From Dehalococcoidia bacterium UBA2158 (GTDB lineage: Bacteria; Chloroflexota; Dehalococcoidia; Lucifugimonadales; UBA3495), in assembly GCA_002328185.1 (NCBI GenBank), contig DCWQ01000039.1:36035-100034 (forward strand): a stretch of DNA of 64,000 nt, written 5' to 3'. Within the stretch, counting starts at the first letter, position 1. Every line of letters starts with the position of its first letter. The position numbers and the translations under genes were made by a program. This document shows, in pieces, positions 1-10,618 of this stretch. Below the pieces are notes generated by a model, which had not been told where the DNA came from, made no database searches, and saw nothing but the letters and a program-made list of their open reading frames with translations.

Positions 1-1
1 G

Positions 2-88
2 GAACTGGCTCTAGAGCAAGCTGCGGAGGCCTACCGGCTGGTGTCGGAACGAAGGCCCACTGGGCGGATAGTTCTTCTGCCGGATTAG
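2..88 (+). CDS. Probable zinc-type alcohol dehydrogenase / quinone oxidoreductase, C-terminal end only
   Basis: The window opens inside a plus-strand reading frame that ends at a TAG. The 28 visible residues end in a pattern like AAEAYRLV...TGRIVLLP, the usual C-terminal helix and last strand of medium-chain dehydrogenases/quinone reductases. Its stop overlaps the secF stop by three bases in a convergent arrangement. Only the tail is visible, so the family call rests on this short motif and no substrate can be given. Confidence 0.5.
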   Translation, partial: ELALEQAAEAYRLVSERRPTGRIVLLPD

Positions 89-1068
89 CACCCGATCAGG
101 TGCATCAACGACGATGCGGCAGCCGACGAACTCCGCTTGAAGAACCGGCCAATCTCTCCCTGGTCCCACATGATCAAATACTGGCTGGCGATGAAGATGG
201 AGCTGTAGGTCCCAGCCACTGCGCCGATAGCCAGCACCAGCAGCAGCTCGCGGATGCTATTGCCGCCGATGAATAGCATGGCCATTAGCACCACCAGGGT
301 CGTGATGCTGGTGTTCAGCGAGCGTCCCATGCTCTCCATGATGCTCAGGTTGACCATGCCCGCCAAGTCACGGTCGGGACTACGGGACACGTTCTCGCGG
401 ATACGGTCGAATACCACTATGGTGTCGTTCACGCTGTAACCGGCCACGATCAACAACCCCACGATGAACATGGAGTTCACCTCAAGATTAATAATTCGGC
501 CCAGTATCGAGAATATCCCAAGGATTATCAGCAGGTCATGCATCAGAGCCAGGATGGCGCTGACCCCGTACCGGTGCGCTTTAGGCACCCGCCGGAAGGC
601 GTACCAAACAAAGAGCAAGATGAATACCGATGCAGCCGCCAGAGCGTAGAAGGCGGTCCTGACCGTTTCTTGGGCCACGATAGGGGAGACGGTGTCGAAC
701 TCCACTCGGTCCCGCTCCATGCCCAGGAACTTCTCCAGGTCGCGCTCGATGACCTCTCTTTCCGATGGGGCGTCGCCGAAAGCTTCCTGCAAGACCGCGG
801 TGCGGATGAAGAAGTTGGTGCCGCCGATGCGCTGGATCAGCGCTTCTGAGTGGCCCAGCTCGTCCATACGTTGCCGGATATCGTCCTCCTCTACTACCTG
901 GCGGAAGGTAACGTTCATCACGGAACCGCTGCTGAAGTCGATGCCTGCCTTCAGTCCGGAATCACCAGTGATCCATCCGGGCGCTATGATCATCGAGATC
1001 AGACCGGGAATGATGACCAACGCGGAGATGAGGAAATACCAACCGCGTTTGCCGACGATATCCAGCAT
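85..1068 (-). CDS. secF: Protein translocase subunit SecF
   Basis: SecF works with SecD in the cytoplasmic membrane and uses the proton motive force to help pull exported proteins out of the SecYEG channel. The 327-residue protein has an N-terminal membrane segment (about residues 11-32), an extracytoplasmic domain, then five more hydrophobic segments. The conserved motif SVNDTIVVFDRIREN lies near residues 212-226 in the fourth membrane helix region. Length is normal for SecF. Its ATG overlaps the secD stop (ATGA), so the two are translationally coupled. The gene ends convergently against the dehydrogenase fragment at the window edge. Confidence 0.97.
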   Translation of the reverse strand: MLDIVGKRGWYFLISALVIIPGLISMIIAPGWITGDSGLKAGIDFSSGSVMNVTFRQVVEEDDIRQRMDELGHSEALIQRIGGTNFFIRTAVLQEAFGDAPSEREVIERDLEKFLGMERDRVEFDTVSPIVAQETVRTAFYALAAASVFILLFVWYAFRRVPKAHRYGVSAILALMHDLLIILGIFSILGRIINLEVNSMFIVGLLIVAGYSVNDTIVVFDRIRENVSRSPDRDLAGMVNLSIMESMGRSLNTSITTLVVLMAMLFIGGNSIRELLLVLAIGAVAGTYSSIFIASQYLIMWDQGEIGRFFKRSSSAAASSLMHLIGC

Positions 1069-2939
1069 CAGCGTTCTCCTCTCAGGGCCGGGGCCTGTGT
1101 CGCTTCCAGACTAGTGCGCTGCAAATTCTCAGGCGTAAACAGGTTGATGCGCCCGCCCAGGCCGACCCAAGCCATCAATTGCAACAGGTTTCGGCTGACC
1201 ACCACGGCGGTGAACATGCTGACGGCCACGCCAATGAGCAGGCTGATGGCCACGCCGGTTACTAGGCCGCCGCCCAACCGGTCGCCGAACCAGAGTAGCA
1301 CCAAACAAGTGATCATGGTGGAGATGTTACTGTCCCGAATTGCGGGCCAGGCACGGCTGAATCCCACTTCCATCGAGGAGGCCAATGTGCGGCCGATGCG
1401 GACTTCCTCTTTCATGCGCTCAAAGATCAGGATATTGGCGTCAACCGCCATACCGATGGATAAGATGAACCCACCGATGTGAGCCAACTCCAGGGTGATG
1501 GGAATCATCTTGAATACCGCCAGCACGATTACGGCGTAGAACACCAGGGAGAAAGCCGCCACCACTCCAGCCATGCGGTAGTAAATGACCACGAAGATTA
1601 GCACCAGACCCAATCCAACCAAGCCGGCGATGAGGCTGTTCTTCAGCGACTCAGACCCCAAAAGGGCATCGACATCGCTCTCTTGAATCAGCCTGAGTGG
1701 AACGGGCAAGCGGCCCGACTCGATCTGGATGGCCAGTGTGCGAGCTTCTTCTCGGTTGAAGTTGCCGCTGATCTGGGTGCGGCCGTCGCGTATCCAGGCC
1801 CGTGACACGGGAGCGAGCAGCTCCCGATCGTCCATGATGATCGCTATACGCTTCGTGGACTGTGCCTCCGTTGTGGAGATGCGTCGGGTAAGTTCGGAAA
1901 AGATGTCCGAGCCCCGGCCGTTGAACTGTAGGTTGACCACCCAACCGATGCCGACATGGTTGGCGGAAGCCTCGGCGCGGGACAGGTCGTCACCGCTCAG
2001 TGGCGGGTTTCCGACATCTGCGTCAGTGAAGGTGGTGCACGCCGCGTTCTCGCAGGTGCGCTCTTTGAACTCAAGACGGGCTGTCTGGCCGATCAGCGCC
2101 TTGGCTTCATCGATGCCGCTGGTGACCTCAAATGCAGCCACTTGGCCGATCTCCGTGATGATCGAAGTTAGCGCCCGGCGTTGGGCTTCGGCATCTACGT
2201 TGTTCGACTGAATCTTAAATTCTCGGTCGCTTCTGGTTTCGATATCAAACTCTTCGTACCCGGACTCCGCCAGTATCCTGGGGAGGGCTGTGGCAATATC
2301 GACCTCGGGAAAAGGAGCATCGGGGTCGGGATCGGCAAGCAAGATGTCTGTGACTGAGCCGCTGGCGCCCGGAAGTTGGACTATGATCCGGTCTTCGCCA
2401 AATATCTGGATGATCGGCTCTTCAGTGCCGAACCGGTTGACGCGGCCGGTGATGTTGTCCAGTACCCCTTGCATCTGCTCCATGGTCGGTTGCTCGATGA
2501 TGCTGTCTTGGAAGAGGCTGATGAGGCCAAATTCTTCGGCCAGAGCGGCGTTTAATCCGGTCCGCCTAACGTCGTCACTGGCCATGATGTCGGTGCGTAT
2601 CAGGTACCGGTTCACGCCGGTGGGCCCAACCAACAGACCTTCGAGTTCTGCGTCGTCATCCCCGAACCGCAGGTCCTGTAACATGGTGAGTAGATCGTTG
2701 AAGGCTACATCGTCGGCGAAGGTGACATCAAACTTGGTCCCAGTATCCGCTTGGTAGACCAGGTGGCCGCCACCCCGGAGGTCCAGGCCCAATTTCAGAC
2801 CCAAAGGACCGGTGCCGTCGCGTTCGACCCGGGGAAAGCCGGGGATATCGATATTGATATCTTTGAATCCCAAGGCGGCTATGGCGATACCCAGGATTAA
2901 GATGATCGAGATAGATAGTCGTATGCTTCGAGAGCGCAT
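1068..2939 (-). CDS. secD: Protein translocase subunit SecD
   Basis: SecD is the larger partner of SecF in the accessory translocation complex. The 623-residue protein has an N-terminal membrane segment (about residues 7-25), the family motif LGLDLRGGGHLVYQ, a large extracytoplasmic region with the P1 head, and a C-terminal bundle of hydrophobic segments with GMAVDANILIFERMKEE. The start lies only 3 bases beyond the stop of the nucleotidyltransferase gene, and secF overlaps its stop, so cca-like, secD and secF read as one operon. Confidence 0.97.
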   Translation of the reverse strand: MRSRSIRLSISIILILGIAIAALGFKDINIDIPGFPRVERDGTGPLGLKLGLDLRGGGHLVYQADTGTKFDVTFADDVAFNDLLTMLQDLRFGDDDAELEGLLVGPTGVNRYLIRTDIMASDDVRRTGLNAALAEEFGLISLFQDSIIEQPTMEQMQGVLDNITGRVNRFGTEEPIIQIFGEDRIIVQLPGASGSVTDILLADPDPDAPFPEVDIATALPRILAESGYEEFDIETRSDREFKIQSNNVDAEAQRRALTSIITEIGQVAAFEVTSGIDEAKALIGQTARLEFKERTCENAACTTFTDADVGNPPLSGDDLSRAEASANHVGIGWVVNLQFNGRGSDIFSELTRRISTTEAQSTKRIAIIMDDRELLAPVSRAWIRDGRTQISGNFNREEARTLAIQIESGRLPVPLRLIQESDVDALLGSESLKNSLIAGLVGLGLVLIFVVIYYRMAGVVAAFSLVFYAVIVLAVFKMIPITLELAHIGGFILSIGMAVDANILIFERMKEEVRIGRTLASSMEVGFSRAWPAIRDSNISTMITCLVLLWFGDRLGGGLVTGVAISLLIGVAVSMFTAVVVSRNLLQLMAWVGLGGRINLFTPENLQRTSLEATQAPALRGER

Positions 2940-2942
2940 CGG

Positions 2943-4421
2943 TTAAGTCGACCCGTCGCCGCTTTCCGGCGCCAATTGTTCGGCCAGATATCTCAGTGCG
3001 TTGGCAGCCATTTCCAGGGCCTGCTCCTTGGTTTCAATCTCTCCAGCGGCCCGGGCCTCTTCGACACGTTCCAACACGGCGCCGATCTCTGGCCCCGGTT
3101 GAATTTTAAAGTGGGTCAACAGTTCGTGTCCGGTGATGAGGCGGGCAGTCGTGGGGGAAACCGGCTCACTTGTGCCAACATGGAGGATATGTCCGACCAT
3201 TCTAGCATGGTCAAGCCACTGCTCATGTACTAAGTTAGGGCCGAATGCCGCCAAATAATCGGCCAAACTTAGGTACAAAGTGTCTATGGCAACGTCGCCC
3301 ACGTCACGAAAGTAACGGTAGATCGCCCGATTTGTAGGCCATTCGCCGCCGTTTTTCATGCCTGTTGGGCGCAGGTGGTGTTCCACCATCTTAGCCACCA
3401 TCTCGATGCCATTTGAACTGACCCGAAGCTGCCCCAAACGGTTGGTTGCGACCTCGGCTCCCTGCTCGGAGTGGCCAAAGAAATGGGTGCGTCCGTTGGC
3501 TTCCAGGGACTTGGTCTGGGGTTTCGCAACGTCATGGAATAACGCCGCCAGCTTCAACACGGTGCCGCGGGTATGTCCATCCGTGGCGTGCTGGTTGAAA
3601 TGGGCCTCGCTATCGGCAGTCCAAGGCACGCAGGAATAAACAGGGGAATTCTGGTGCCCCTTCGTAAGTAGTTCCGCTGCCTCGATAGTGTGCATGGTAT
3701 GTCCCCAAACGTCCCAATAGTGTTCGATCGGCTGATCGACACCCTTGGCGTTCTGCAGTTCCGGTACCACCTGTGTAAAGAGGCCGAAATGGTCAAGCAC
3801 CTCGATCTGTCCCTTGGCGCCGTTCAGGGAGAGAATATTCAGGAACTCCTCTCTGACCCGCTCCGGTGAGACATTCGCCAAGAGTCCAGCGTCGGCGGCC
3901 ATTAACTTGGAAGTGGCAGGTTCTATCCGGAATACTAATTGCCCAGCTAGGCGGACGGCCCGCAGCAACCGGCCCGGGTCGTCTTGAAAGACTGTGGGCC
4001 CCAGGGCCGAAATCGTTTTTCTGGCCAGATCAGCCCGGCCTCCAAGTGGGTCGATAACCGAGTCCATGGACGGCCAGTCCGCCAGAGGGACAGCTATGGC
4101 GTTCACAGTGAAATCCCGGCGGGCCAGGTCTTCTTCGATTGTCCCGGAAAACCCGTCCACATCGATGTTCCACGGGCCGTCACCCGTTTCACTGTCGCTG
4201 GGCACTGCCACCCGGACTACACCGTGGGCCAGACCCAACGGAATGACCGTGCCGCCGAACTTCCCGGCGATCTCCCGGGCGGTGGCTTCCGGGTCTCCCG
4301 GCACTGCGATGTCGAGGTCTTGGCCCGGCCTGGAGGAACCCAACCAGTCGCGGACGGACCCGCCCACCAGGTAAGCGTCGGTCCCTAAAGAGGCGCAACA
4401 GGCAACAAGTTTTTCAATCAT
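2943..4421 (-). CDS. cca: tRNA nucleotidyltransferase / poly(A) polymerase family protein with HD domain (CCA-adding type)
   Basis: This 492-residue protein belongs to the class II nucleotidyltransferases that add or repair the CCA end of tRNA. The N-terminus shows LVGGSVRDWLG and DLDIAVP, the nucleotide-binding and metal-binding part, followed by RRDFTVNAIAVPL and RLLRAVRLA. A C-terminal HD domain shows ALFHDVAKP around the middle of the protein. Sequence alone does not separate a CCA-adding enzyme from a poly(A) polymerase or partial-function enzyme. Both tRNA genes in this window already encode CCA, so the role may be repair. It is the first gene of the secDF operon. Confidence 0.85.
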   Translation of the reverse strand: MIEKLVACCASLGTDAYLVGGSVRDWLGSSRPGQDLDIAVPGDPEATAREIAGKFGGTVIPLGLAHGVVRVAVPSDSETGDGPWNIDVDGFSGTIEEDLARRDFTVNAIAVPLADWPSMDSVIDPLGGRADLARKTISALGPTVFQDDPGRLLRAVRLAGQLVFRIEPATSKLMAADAGLLANVSPERVREEFLNILSLNGAKGQIEVLDHFGLFTQVVPELQNAKGVDQPIEHYWDVWGHTMHTIEAAELLTKGHQNSPVYSCVPWTADSEAHFNQHATDGHTRGTVLKLAALFHDVAKPQTKSLEANGRTHFFGHSEQGAEVATNRLGQLRVSSNGIEMVAKMVEHHLRPTGMKNGGEWPTNRAIYRYFRDVGDVAIDTLYLSLADYLAAFGPNLVHEQWLDHARMVGHILHVGTSEPVSPTTARLITGHELLTHFKIQPGPEIGAVLERVEEARAAGEIETKEQALEMAANALRYLAEQLAPESGDGST

Positions 4422-4527
4422 GGGCTATACGGCGTAGGGGCGAGCAGTGGATTTCAATAGCAAGCAGGCGGTCAAGAATTCCCTAACCTGCGGGCTTGAG
4501 ATTGAGAATACACGGGAGTGGAGAAGC

Positions 4528-5097
4528 TTAGTCTTCGCTGGTTACCGATTCTGCGGGCTCGGCCGACGCGGAATGCTCGTGAGCCTCGTCCTCTTCACCG
4601 TCGAACTCGTCTTCTTCTGTGTCGTAGTAAGTGATCTTGTAAAGGCTTTCGTGGCTGACGAGGTGGTCGATGTAAAGGATGCCGTTCAGGTGGTCGATCT
4701 CGTGCTCCAAGGCCTGGGCCAGCAGTTCATCGGCGTTGAGGCGGTAGATCTTGCCATCAAGCCCCATGGCCTTGACCCTGACTGTCTCGTGGCGGTTGAC
4801 CAGGCCCCGGTAGCCGGGGACGCTCAAGCAGCCCTCTTCCACCTCGCGCTCTCCCGCCGCTTTCATGATCTCGGGGTTGATGAGCACCATGGGTTCTTCC
4901 ATTTCGGGGGTCTCGATGACCGCCACTTTCTGCAAGGAACCCACCTGGTTGGCGGCCAGACCAACGCCTCTCTGGTCACGCATCGTCTCGACCATGTTTT
5001 CGACCAGCTTCCTAAGTTGTGGCGTAACTTTAGCTACCTTCTTAGCCTGTTTCCGTAGGATCGGGTCAGGCAAAAGACGCATCTCCAAGATTGCCAC
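4528..5097 (-). CDS. def: Peptide deformylase
   Basis: Removes the formyl group from the initiator methionine of new proteins. All three family motifs are present: GVGLAANQVG, EEGCLSVPG and HEIDHLNGILYIDHL, which supply the metal-binding Cys and two His and the catalytic Glu. I chose a GTG at 5097 giving MAILEMRLLPDPILRK, the usual N-terminus, because a GAGG sequence lies 8 bases upstream; a GTG three codons further out overlaps that site. The protein is 189 residues with an acidic tail (EEDEFDGEEDEAHEH) beyond the core. It has its own promoter in the priA-def gap. Confidence 0.95.
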   Translation of the reverse strand: MAILEMRLLPDPILRKQAKKVAKVTPQLRKLVENMVETMRDQRGVGLAANQVGSLQKVAVIETPEMEEPMVLINPEIMKAAGEREVEEGCLSVPGYRGLVNRHETVRVKAMGLDGKIYRLNADELLAQALEHEIDHLNGILYIDHLVSHESLYKITYYDTEEDEFDGEEDEAHEHSASAEPAESVTSED

Positions 5098-5183
5098 TGG
5101 GTCCACCTCTTAGGTGTCTAAAATTCCGGTTACAAAGGGCCGTTCATGCCGCGGCCCGGTCAGTTCATATCAGGATGTTAGTT

Positions 5184-5213
5184 ATTATATTCAACCCTTC
5201 CCACGAGTGTAAA
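5184..5213 (-). promoter_or_regulatory. Sigma-70-type promoter for def
   Basis: On the minus strand a TTTACA -35 box (5208-5213) is separated by 18 bases from a perfect TATAAT -10 box (5184-5189). This places a transcript start near 5177, about 80 bases before the deformylase start. Confidence 0.6.
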
Positions 5214-5218
5214 GCGAC

Positions 5219-7660
<2,442 letters not shown>

Positions 7661-7710
7661 AAGAAGCCGCCCAATCCGCAGAGTTGTCGGAAACTTGACC
7701 TAAAATCAAA

Positions 7711-7742
7711 ACGGCCCGTCCTCCCGCGGAAGGACGGGCCGT
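7711..7742 (-). terminator. Rho-independent terminator of rplS (possibly bidirectional)
   Basis: A 12-bp perfect stem (7711-7722 with 7731-7742, core GGCCCGTCC) with an 8-base loop lies just after the rplS stop. On the minus strand it is followed by TTTGATTTTA; on the plus strand by TTGTTTGTTTCG. Confidence 0.85.
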
Positions 7743-7754
7743 TGTTTGTTTCGT

Positions 7755-8426
7755 TTATTCTTCTTCCGGTTTTTCTTCCGGCTCTTCGGCCTGAGGTTCT
7801 CCAGCGGGCTCTTCGGCTGGTTCTTCCTCAGTCGGGGCTTCTTCCGCCGGCTCTTCTACAGACGCTTCTAGCACATCCGCAGTTTCCTCAGCTGTTTCCT
7901 CTTCTGACTCGTCCGAAGCCTCGGGGGGCGGAGCGAACTCGGTTTGTTCTTCTGGCTGTTCTTCCAAGCCCTCTATGGGCTCTTCGACTTCCAAAGTCTC
8001 GGTATCCGCTACAGCCTGGGCGATCTGTTCGGCCAGTTCGGCCTCTGCGGCAGCAGCCTCTTCCTGGGCCTTCCTGCGCTGAACGGGGTTAAGTTCTTTG
8101 ATCCTGGCGGCCCGGCCCTGCAGTCCTCGCAGATAGTAGAGCTTGGCGCGGCGGACGTTGCCATACCGGGTTACTTCAAGAGACTCGACCAGGGGCGAAT
8201 ATAGAGGGAATACGCGCTCGATACCGATGCCGGCGGTGATCCGCCGCACGGTGAAGCTGGCTGCGGGGCCCTTGCCGTTATGCACACGGATGACCACGCC
8301 TTGGAAGACCTGAATCCGTTCTCGTTCGCCTTCCCTGATCCTGAAGTTCACGCGGACGGTATCGCCGGCGCTGAATCCCGGAATCCTTGGGTTGGCTGCT
8401 TGCTTAAGTAACTGGGCGGCGTCCAT
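7755..8426 (-). CDS. rplS: 50S ribosomal protein L19 with long acidic C-terminal extension
   Basis: Residues 1 to about 115 are a full L19 ([28 protein letters not shown]..., [20 protein letters not shown]), which sits at the 30S/50S interface. The protein then continues for about 105 residues that are rich in Glu, Ala and Pro (repeats of the [12 protein letters not shown] kind), which normal L19 lacks. The tail is predicted disordered and strongly negative. There is no stop or frameshift at the usual end, and the terminator follows the extended stop, so the extension appears to be part of the gene. Confidence 0.95.
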   Translation of the reverse strand: MDAAQLLKQAANPRIPGFSAGDTVRVNFRIREGERERIQVFQGVVIRVHNGKGPAASFTVRRITAGIGIERVFPLYSPLVESLEVTRYGNVRRAKLYYLRGLQGRAARIKELNPVQRRKAQEEAAAAEAELAEQIAQAVADTETLEVEEPIEGLEEQPEEQTEFAPPPEASDESEEETAEETADVLEASVEEPAEEAPTEEEPAEEPAGEPQAEEPEEKPEEE

Positions 8427-8566
8427 GCTGTCTCACTAATCTGTAATTTCAATACCGGCAAGCTCCAGTGAATTAAGCCACAGGTCGCCGCCAGTGTATC
8501 TTTGGTTTGGGTTAAGATCCTTGGGCCGATGCCCGTTGGGAGGTCCATGTGCGGTTGCCCATCTAA

Positions 8567-8643
8567 TGGTGGGCGGTAGTGGACTCGAACCACTGACCTC
8601 TTGCGTGTCGAGCAAGTACTCTAACCAACTGAGCTAACCGCCC
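8567..8643 (-). tRNA. tRNA-Val (anticodon GAC), CCA encoded
   Basis: The minus strand folds as a full cloverleaf: 7-bp acceptor stem GGGCGGT/ACCGCCC, D arm GCTC, anticodon stem CTTGC/GCAAG, five-base variable loop, and T arm with TTCGAGT. The discriminator A and CCA (8567-8570) are encoded. The 7-base anticodon loop is TCGACAC, giving anticodon GAC (valine). Position 33 reads C rather than the nearly universal U. Confidence 0.93.
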
Positions 8644-8653
8644 GCACGTTCGC

Positions 8654-8683
8654 AGTGTAACAAGGGGCCGTCTGAGCAGTCAA
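8654..8683 (-). promoter_or_regulatory. Promoter of tRNA-Val
   Basis: TTGACT (8678-8683), 18-base spacer, and TACACT (8654-8659) preceded by TGT, an extended -10. The predicted start falls within a few bases of the mature tRNA 5' end. Confidence 0.5.
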
Positions 8684-8730
8684 GACAGATGGGGCCCACA
8701 GGCTCATCCTCATGCTAGTATGAGGCCACC

Positions 8731-9306
8731 TTGAATATCTTAACAACCCGCCTGCTGCTGCGCCCACTGGCGATGTCCGACGCCCCAGACATACAACGTC
8801 TGGCTGGCGACCGGGACGTGGCCTCCACGACGCGCGATATCGAACACCCCTACGAAGACGGGATGGCCGAGAAGTGGATCAAGTCTTGTCAAGAGCAAAG
8901 CCAGTCTGGTGAATTGGTCCACTTTGCATTAACACTGGCCGAGGCCGCGAGATTCCTGGGCGCTATCACTGTTCGCATGGATTTCAGGCCGAGCGCTCTC
9001 GTATCATCGTCTAAAAAGGCTGAGCTTTCATACTGGGTCGGCAAACCCTATTGGAACCAGGGCTACGCCACGGAAGCAGTGAAACCAGTGTTGCACCATT
9101 GCTTCACCATCCTGGAACTCGACCGGGTTTACGCCGCCCACTTCACCCGCAACCCATCCTCGGGCCGGGTCATGCTGAAAGCGGGCATGCTGTATGAGGG
9201 TTCGCAATTGGGGCCTACCGTGAAATGGGGGATCGTTGAGAACTTGGAACTCTACGGGGTGACACGTTCGCAGTTCGAGCTACGTGGTTCGACAGGCTCA
9301 CCATGA
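8731..9306 (+). CDS. GNAT-family N-acetyltransferase (RimJ/RimL-like)
   Basis: The 191-residue protein starts with LTTRLLLRPLAMSDAPDIQRL and contains AELSYWVGKPYWNQGYATEAVKPVL and HFTRNPSSGRVMLKAGM, the acetyl-CoA-binding and C-terminal signatures of RimJ/RimL-type acetyltransferases. These acetylate protein N-termini, antibiotics or small molecules; the substrate cannot be told here. The start is a TTG, since both nearby ATGs run into stops at once. The last residues (RGSTGSP) and the stop codon come from a dispersed intergenic repeat. Confidence 0.8.
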   Translation: MNILTTRLLLRPLAMSDAPDIQRLAGDRDVASTTRDIEHPYEDGMAEKWIKSCQEQSQSGELVHFALTLAEAARFLGAITVRMDFRPSALVSSSKKAELSYWVGKPYWNQGYATEAVKPVLHHCFTILELDRVYAAHFTRNPSSGRVMLKAGMLYEGSQLGPTVKWGIVENLELYGVTRSQFELRGSTGSP

Positions 9307-9363
9307 GCGGTTTTCATTATCGCCGGCCTTTCTTATCCACTCACCTGAGCTTATCGAAAGACC
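9287..9363. repeat. Dispersed intergenic repeat with inverted half-copies
   Basis: GGTTCGACAGGCTCACCATG begins near 9287 and an inverted relative (CTGAGCTTATCGAAAGAC) lies at about 9346-9363. A related copy (CCTTCGACCGGCTCAGAACG) is present near 27917. The element overlaps the 3' end of the acetyltransferase gene. Confidence 0.5.
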
Positions 9364-9390
9364 CACCTAAATCAATTTATAAGGCAGCCA

Positions 9391-10548
9391 TCACCCCGCG
9401 TAGTGCGGCATCACATCATTGGTGAATAGCTCTATCGACCGCATGGCCTGCTCGTGACTCAGGTCTCCCCACTGAAACGCTCCGACGAAGTAGTTGGCAC
9501 CGGTGGCCACGTACTCGTCCATGTATTTTCTGATGGTCTCGGGAGAACCGGCCACCGAACCAAACCCCGCTCCGCCACCAGCAGGGTTGGCCACCCTGCC
9601 GGCCAAGTTCTGCCGCCGCTCTATCCGCTCCTCATCTTCGAGCGTGGCCGCAAGGTCCCTCCGCTCCTCGGGGGGAATATCTCTGACGGGGATGGAAGAT
9701 GGACGAGGGTTCATGCCTTCGCCTTGGAACTGGGTTAGACCGCGTCTCTCGGCCTCCAATCTCCGGGGGGTTCCCAGGTTCCAACTGTAATGGTCCCAGG
9801 CCGGCTTTGCCTGCTTCATCGCCTCTTGGTCAGTGTCGGCCAACAGCAGATGGACCACCAGCCCGATCTTGGGCTCGGTTCCCTGGGCCGTCAGCGCGCC
9901 CACTCCCTGGTGTTTTTCCCATTCAGCGCGGTAGCGAGTGACGTTGGCCTCAAAGCTGTCCAGACCGCCGACGATGATGGTGTTCATGCCGTCTATCGCC
10001 GCCGTCTCCACGTTGCGCATGTACCAGAATGGGGGCATGGGCTCTTGCATCGGGCGGAGCCGCATGGGGAGTTCATCGAAGTTGTAGAACTCGCCTTGGT
10101 GGGTCAATACATCGTGGGAAAGGCCGTTCTGGACGGCAGCCAAGGTCTCGCGGTAACGCGCGTAATTGGACTCCACATCCGAGTCCTGGCCCCAAAAAAA
10201 CGCCTCGAAAACCCCGCCCCGGCCTACACCAATCTCGAGCCGTCCGCCGCTCAGGTGGTCCAGCATGCAATATTCCTCGATGAGTTGGACGGGATGGTGC
10301 AGGGGCAGCACGCAGATCCCCGGTCCGAACCTGATGTTGGTGGTGCGCTGGGAAACCGCCGCCAGAAACACGTTCTGCGAAGGGGCCAGACTGTGCACCG
10401 CCGGTGTGTGGTGCTCAGCCAGGTGATAAGCGTAATAGCCCACCTTGTCCAGTACCTCGATCTGTTCCATGCGCAGGTTGTAGGTCTCTTGAAGTCCCAG
10501 CCCGGGAACAGGTTCGATGTGGTCGAATACGCCAAATTGAAGGGCCAT
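9391..10548 (-). CDS. LLM class flavin-dependent oxidoreductase (luciferase-like)
   Basis: A 385-residue bacterial-luciferase-fold protein. Visible signatures are MALQFGVFDHIEP at the first strand, YHLAEHHTPAVH (the conserved EHH region), GPGICVLPLHHP, and LSGGRLEIGVGRGG. Members are FMNH2- or F420-dependent and oxidise varied organic substrates. No substrate can be assigned. A loop with GRVANPAGGGAGFG near residue 320 is an insertion compared with the two paralogues at 51.9 and 54.1 kb. It stands alone between an acetyltransferase and an MFS exporter. Confidence 0.85.
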   Translation of the reverse strand: MALQFGVFDHIEPVPGLGLQETYNLRMEQIEVLDKVGYYAYHLAEHHTPAVHSLAPSQNVFLAAVSQRTTNIRFGPGICVLPLHHPVQLIEEYCMLDHLSGGRLEIGVGRGGVFEAFFWGQDSDVESNYARYRETLAAVQNGLSHDVLTHQGEFYNFDELPMRLRPMQEPMPPFWYMRNVETAAIDGMNTIIVGGLDSFEANVTRYRAEWEKHQGVGALTAQGTEPKIGLVVHLLLADTDQEAMKQAKPAWDHYSWNLGTPRRLEAERRGLTQFQGEGMNPRPSSIPVRDIPPEERRDLAATLEDEERIERRQNLAGRVANPAGGGAGFGSVAGSPETIRKYMDEYVATGANYFVGAFQWGDLSHEQAMRSIELFTNDVMPHYAG

Positions 10549-10618
10549 GTACCGAATCTCCTAGTCCGCTAAGTGACTGATCCCGTCAAAGTTTACTATC
10601 TAAGTCAAACATGCGGCG

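Noticed and set aside
4447..5058. 203-codon plus-strand frame over def
   Set aside because: Shadow of the deformylase gene, whose motifs are on the minus strand.
10028..10283. Plus-strand frames opposite the LLM gene at 9391-10548
   Set aside because: Composition and lack of an RBS mark them as shadows.
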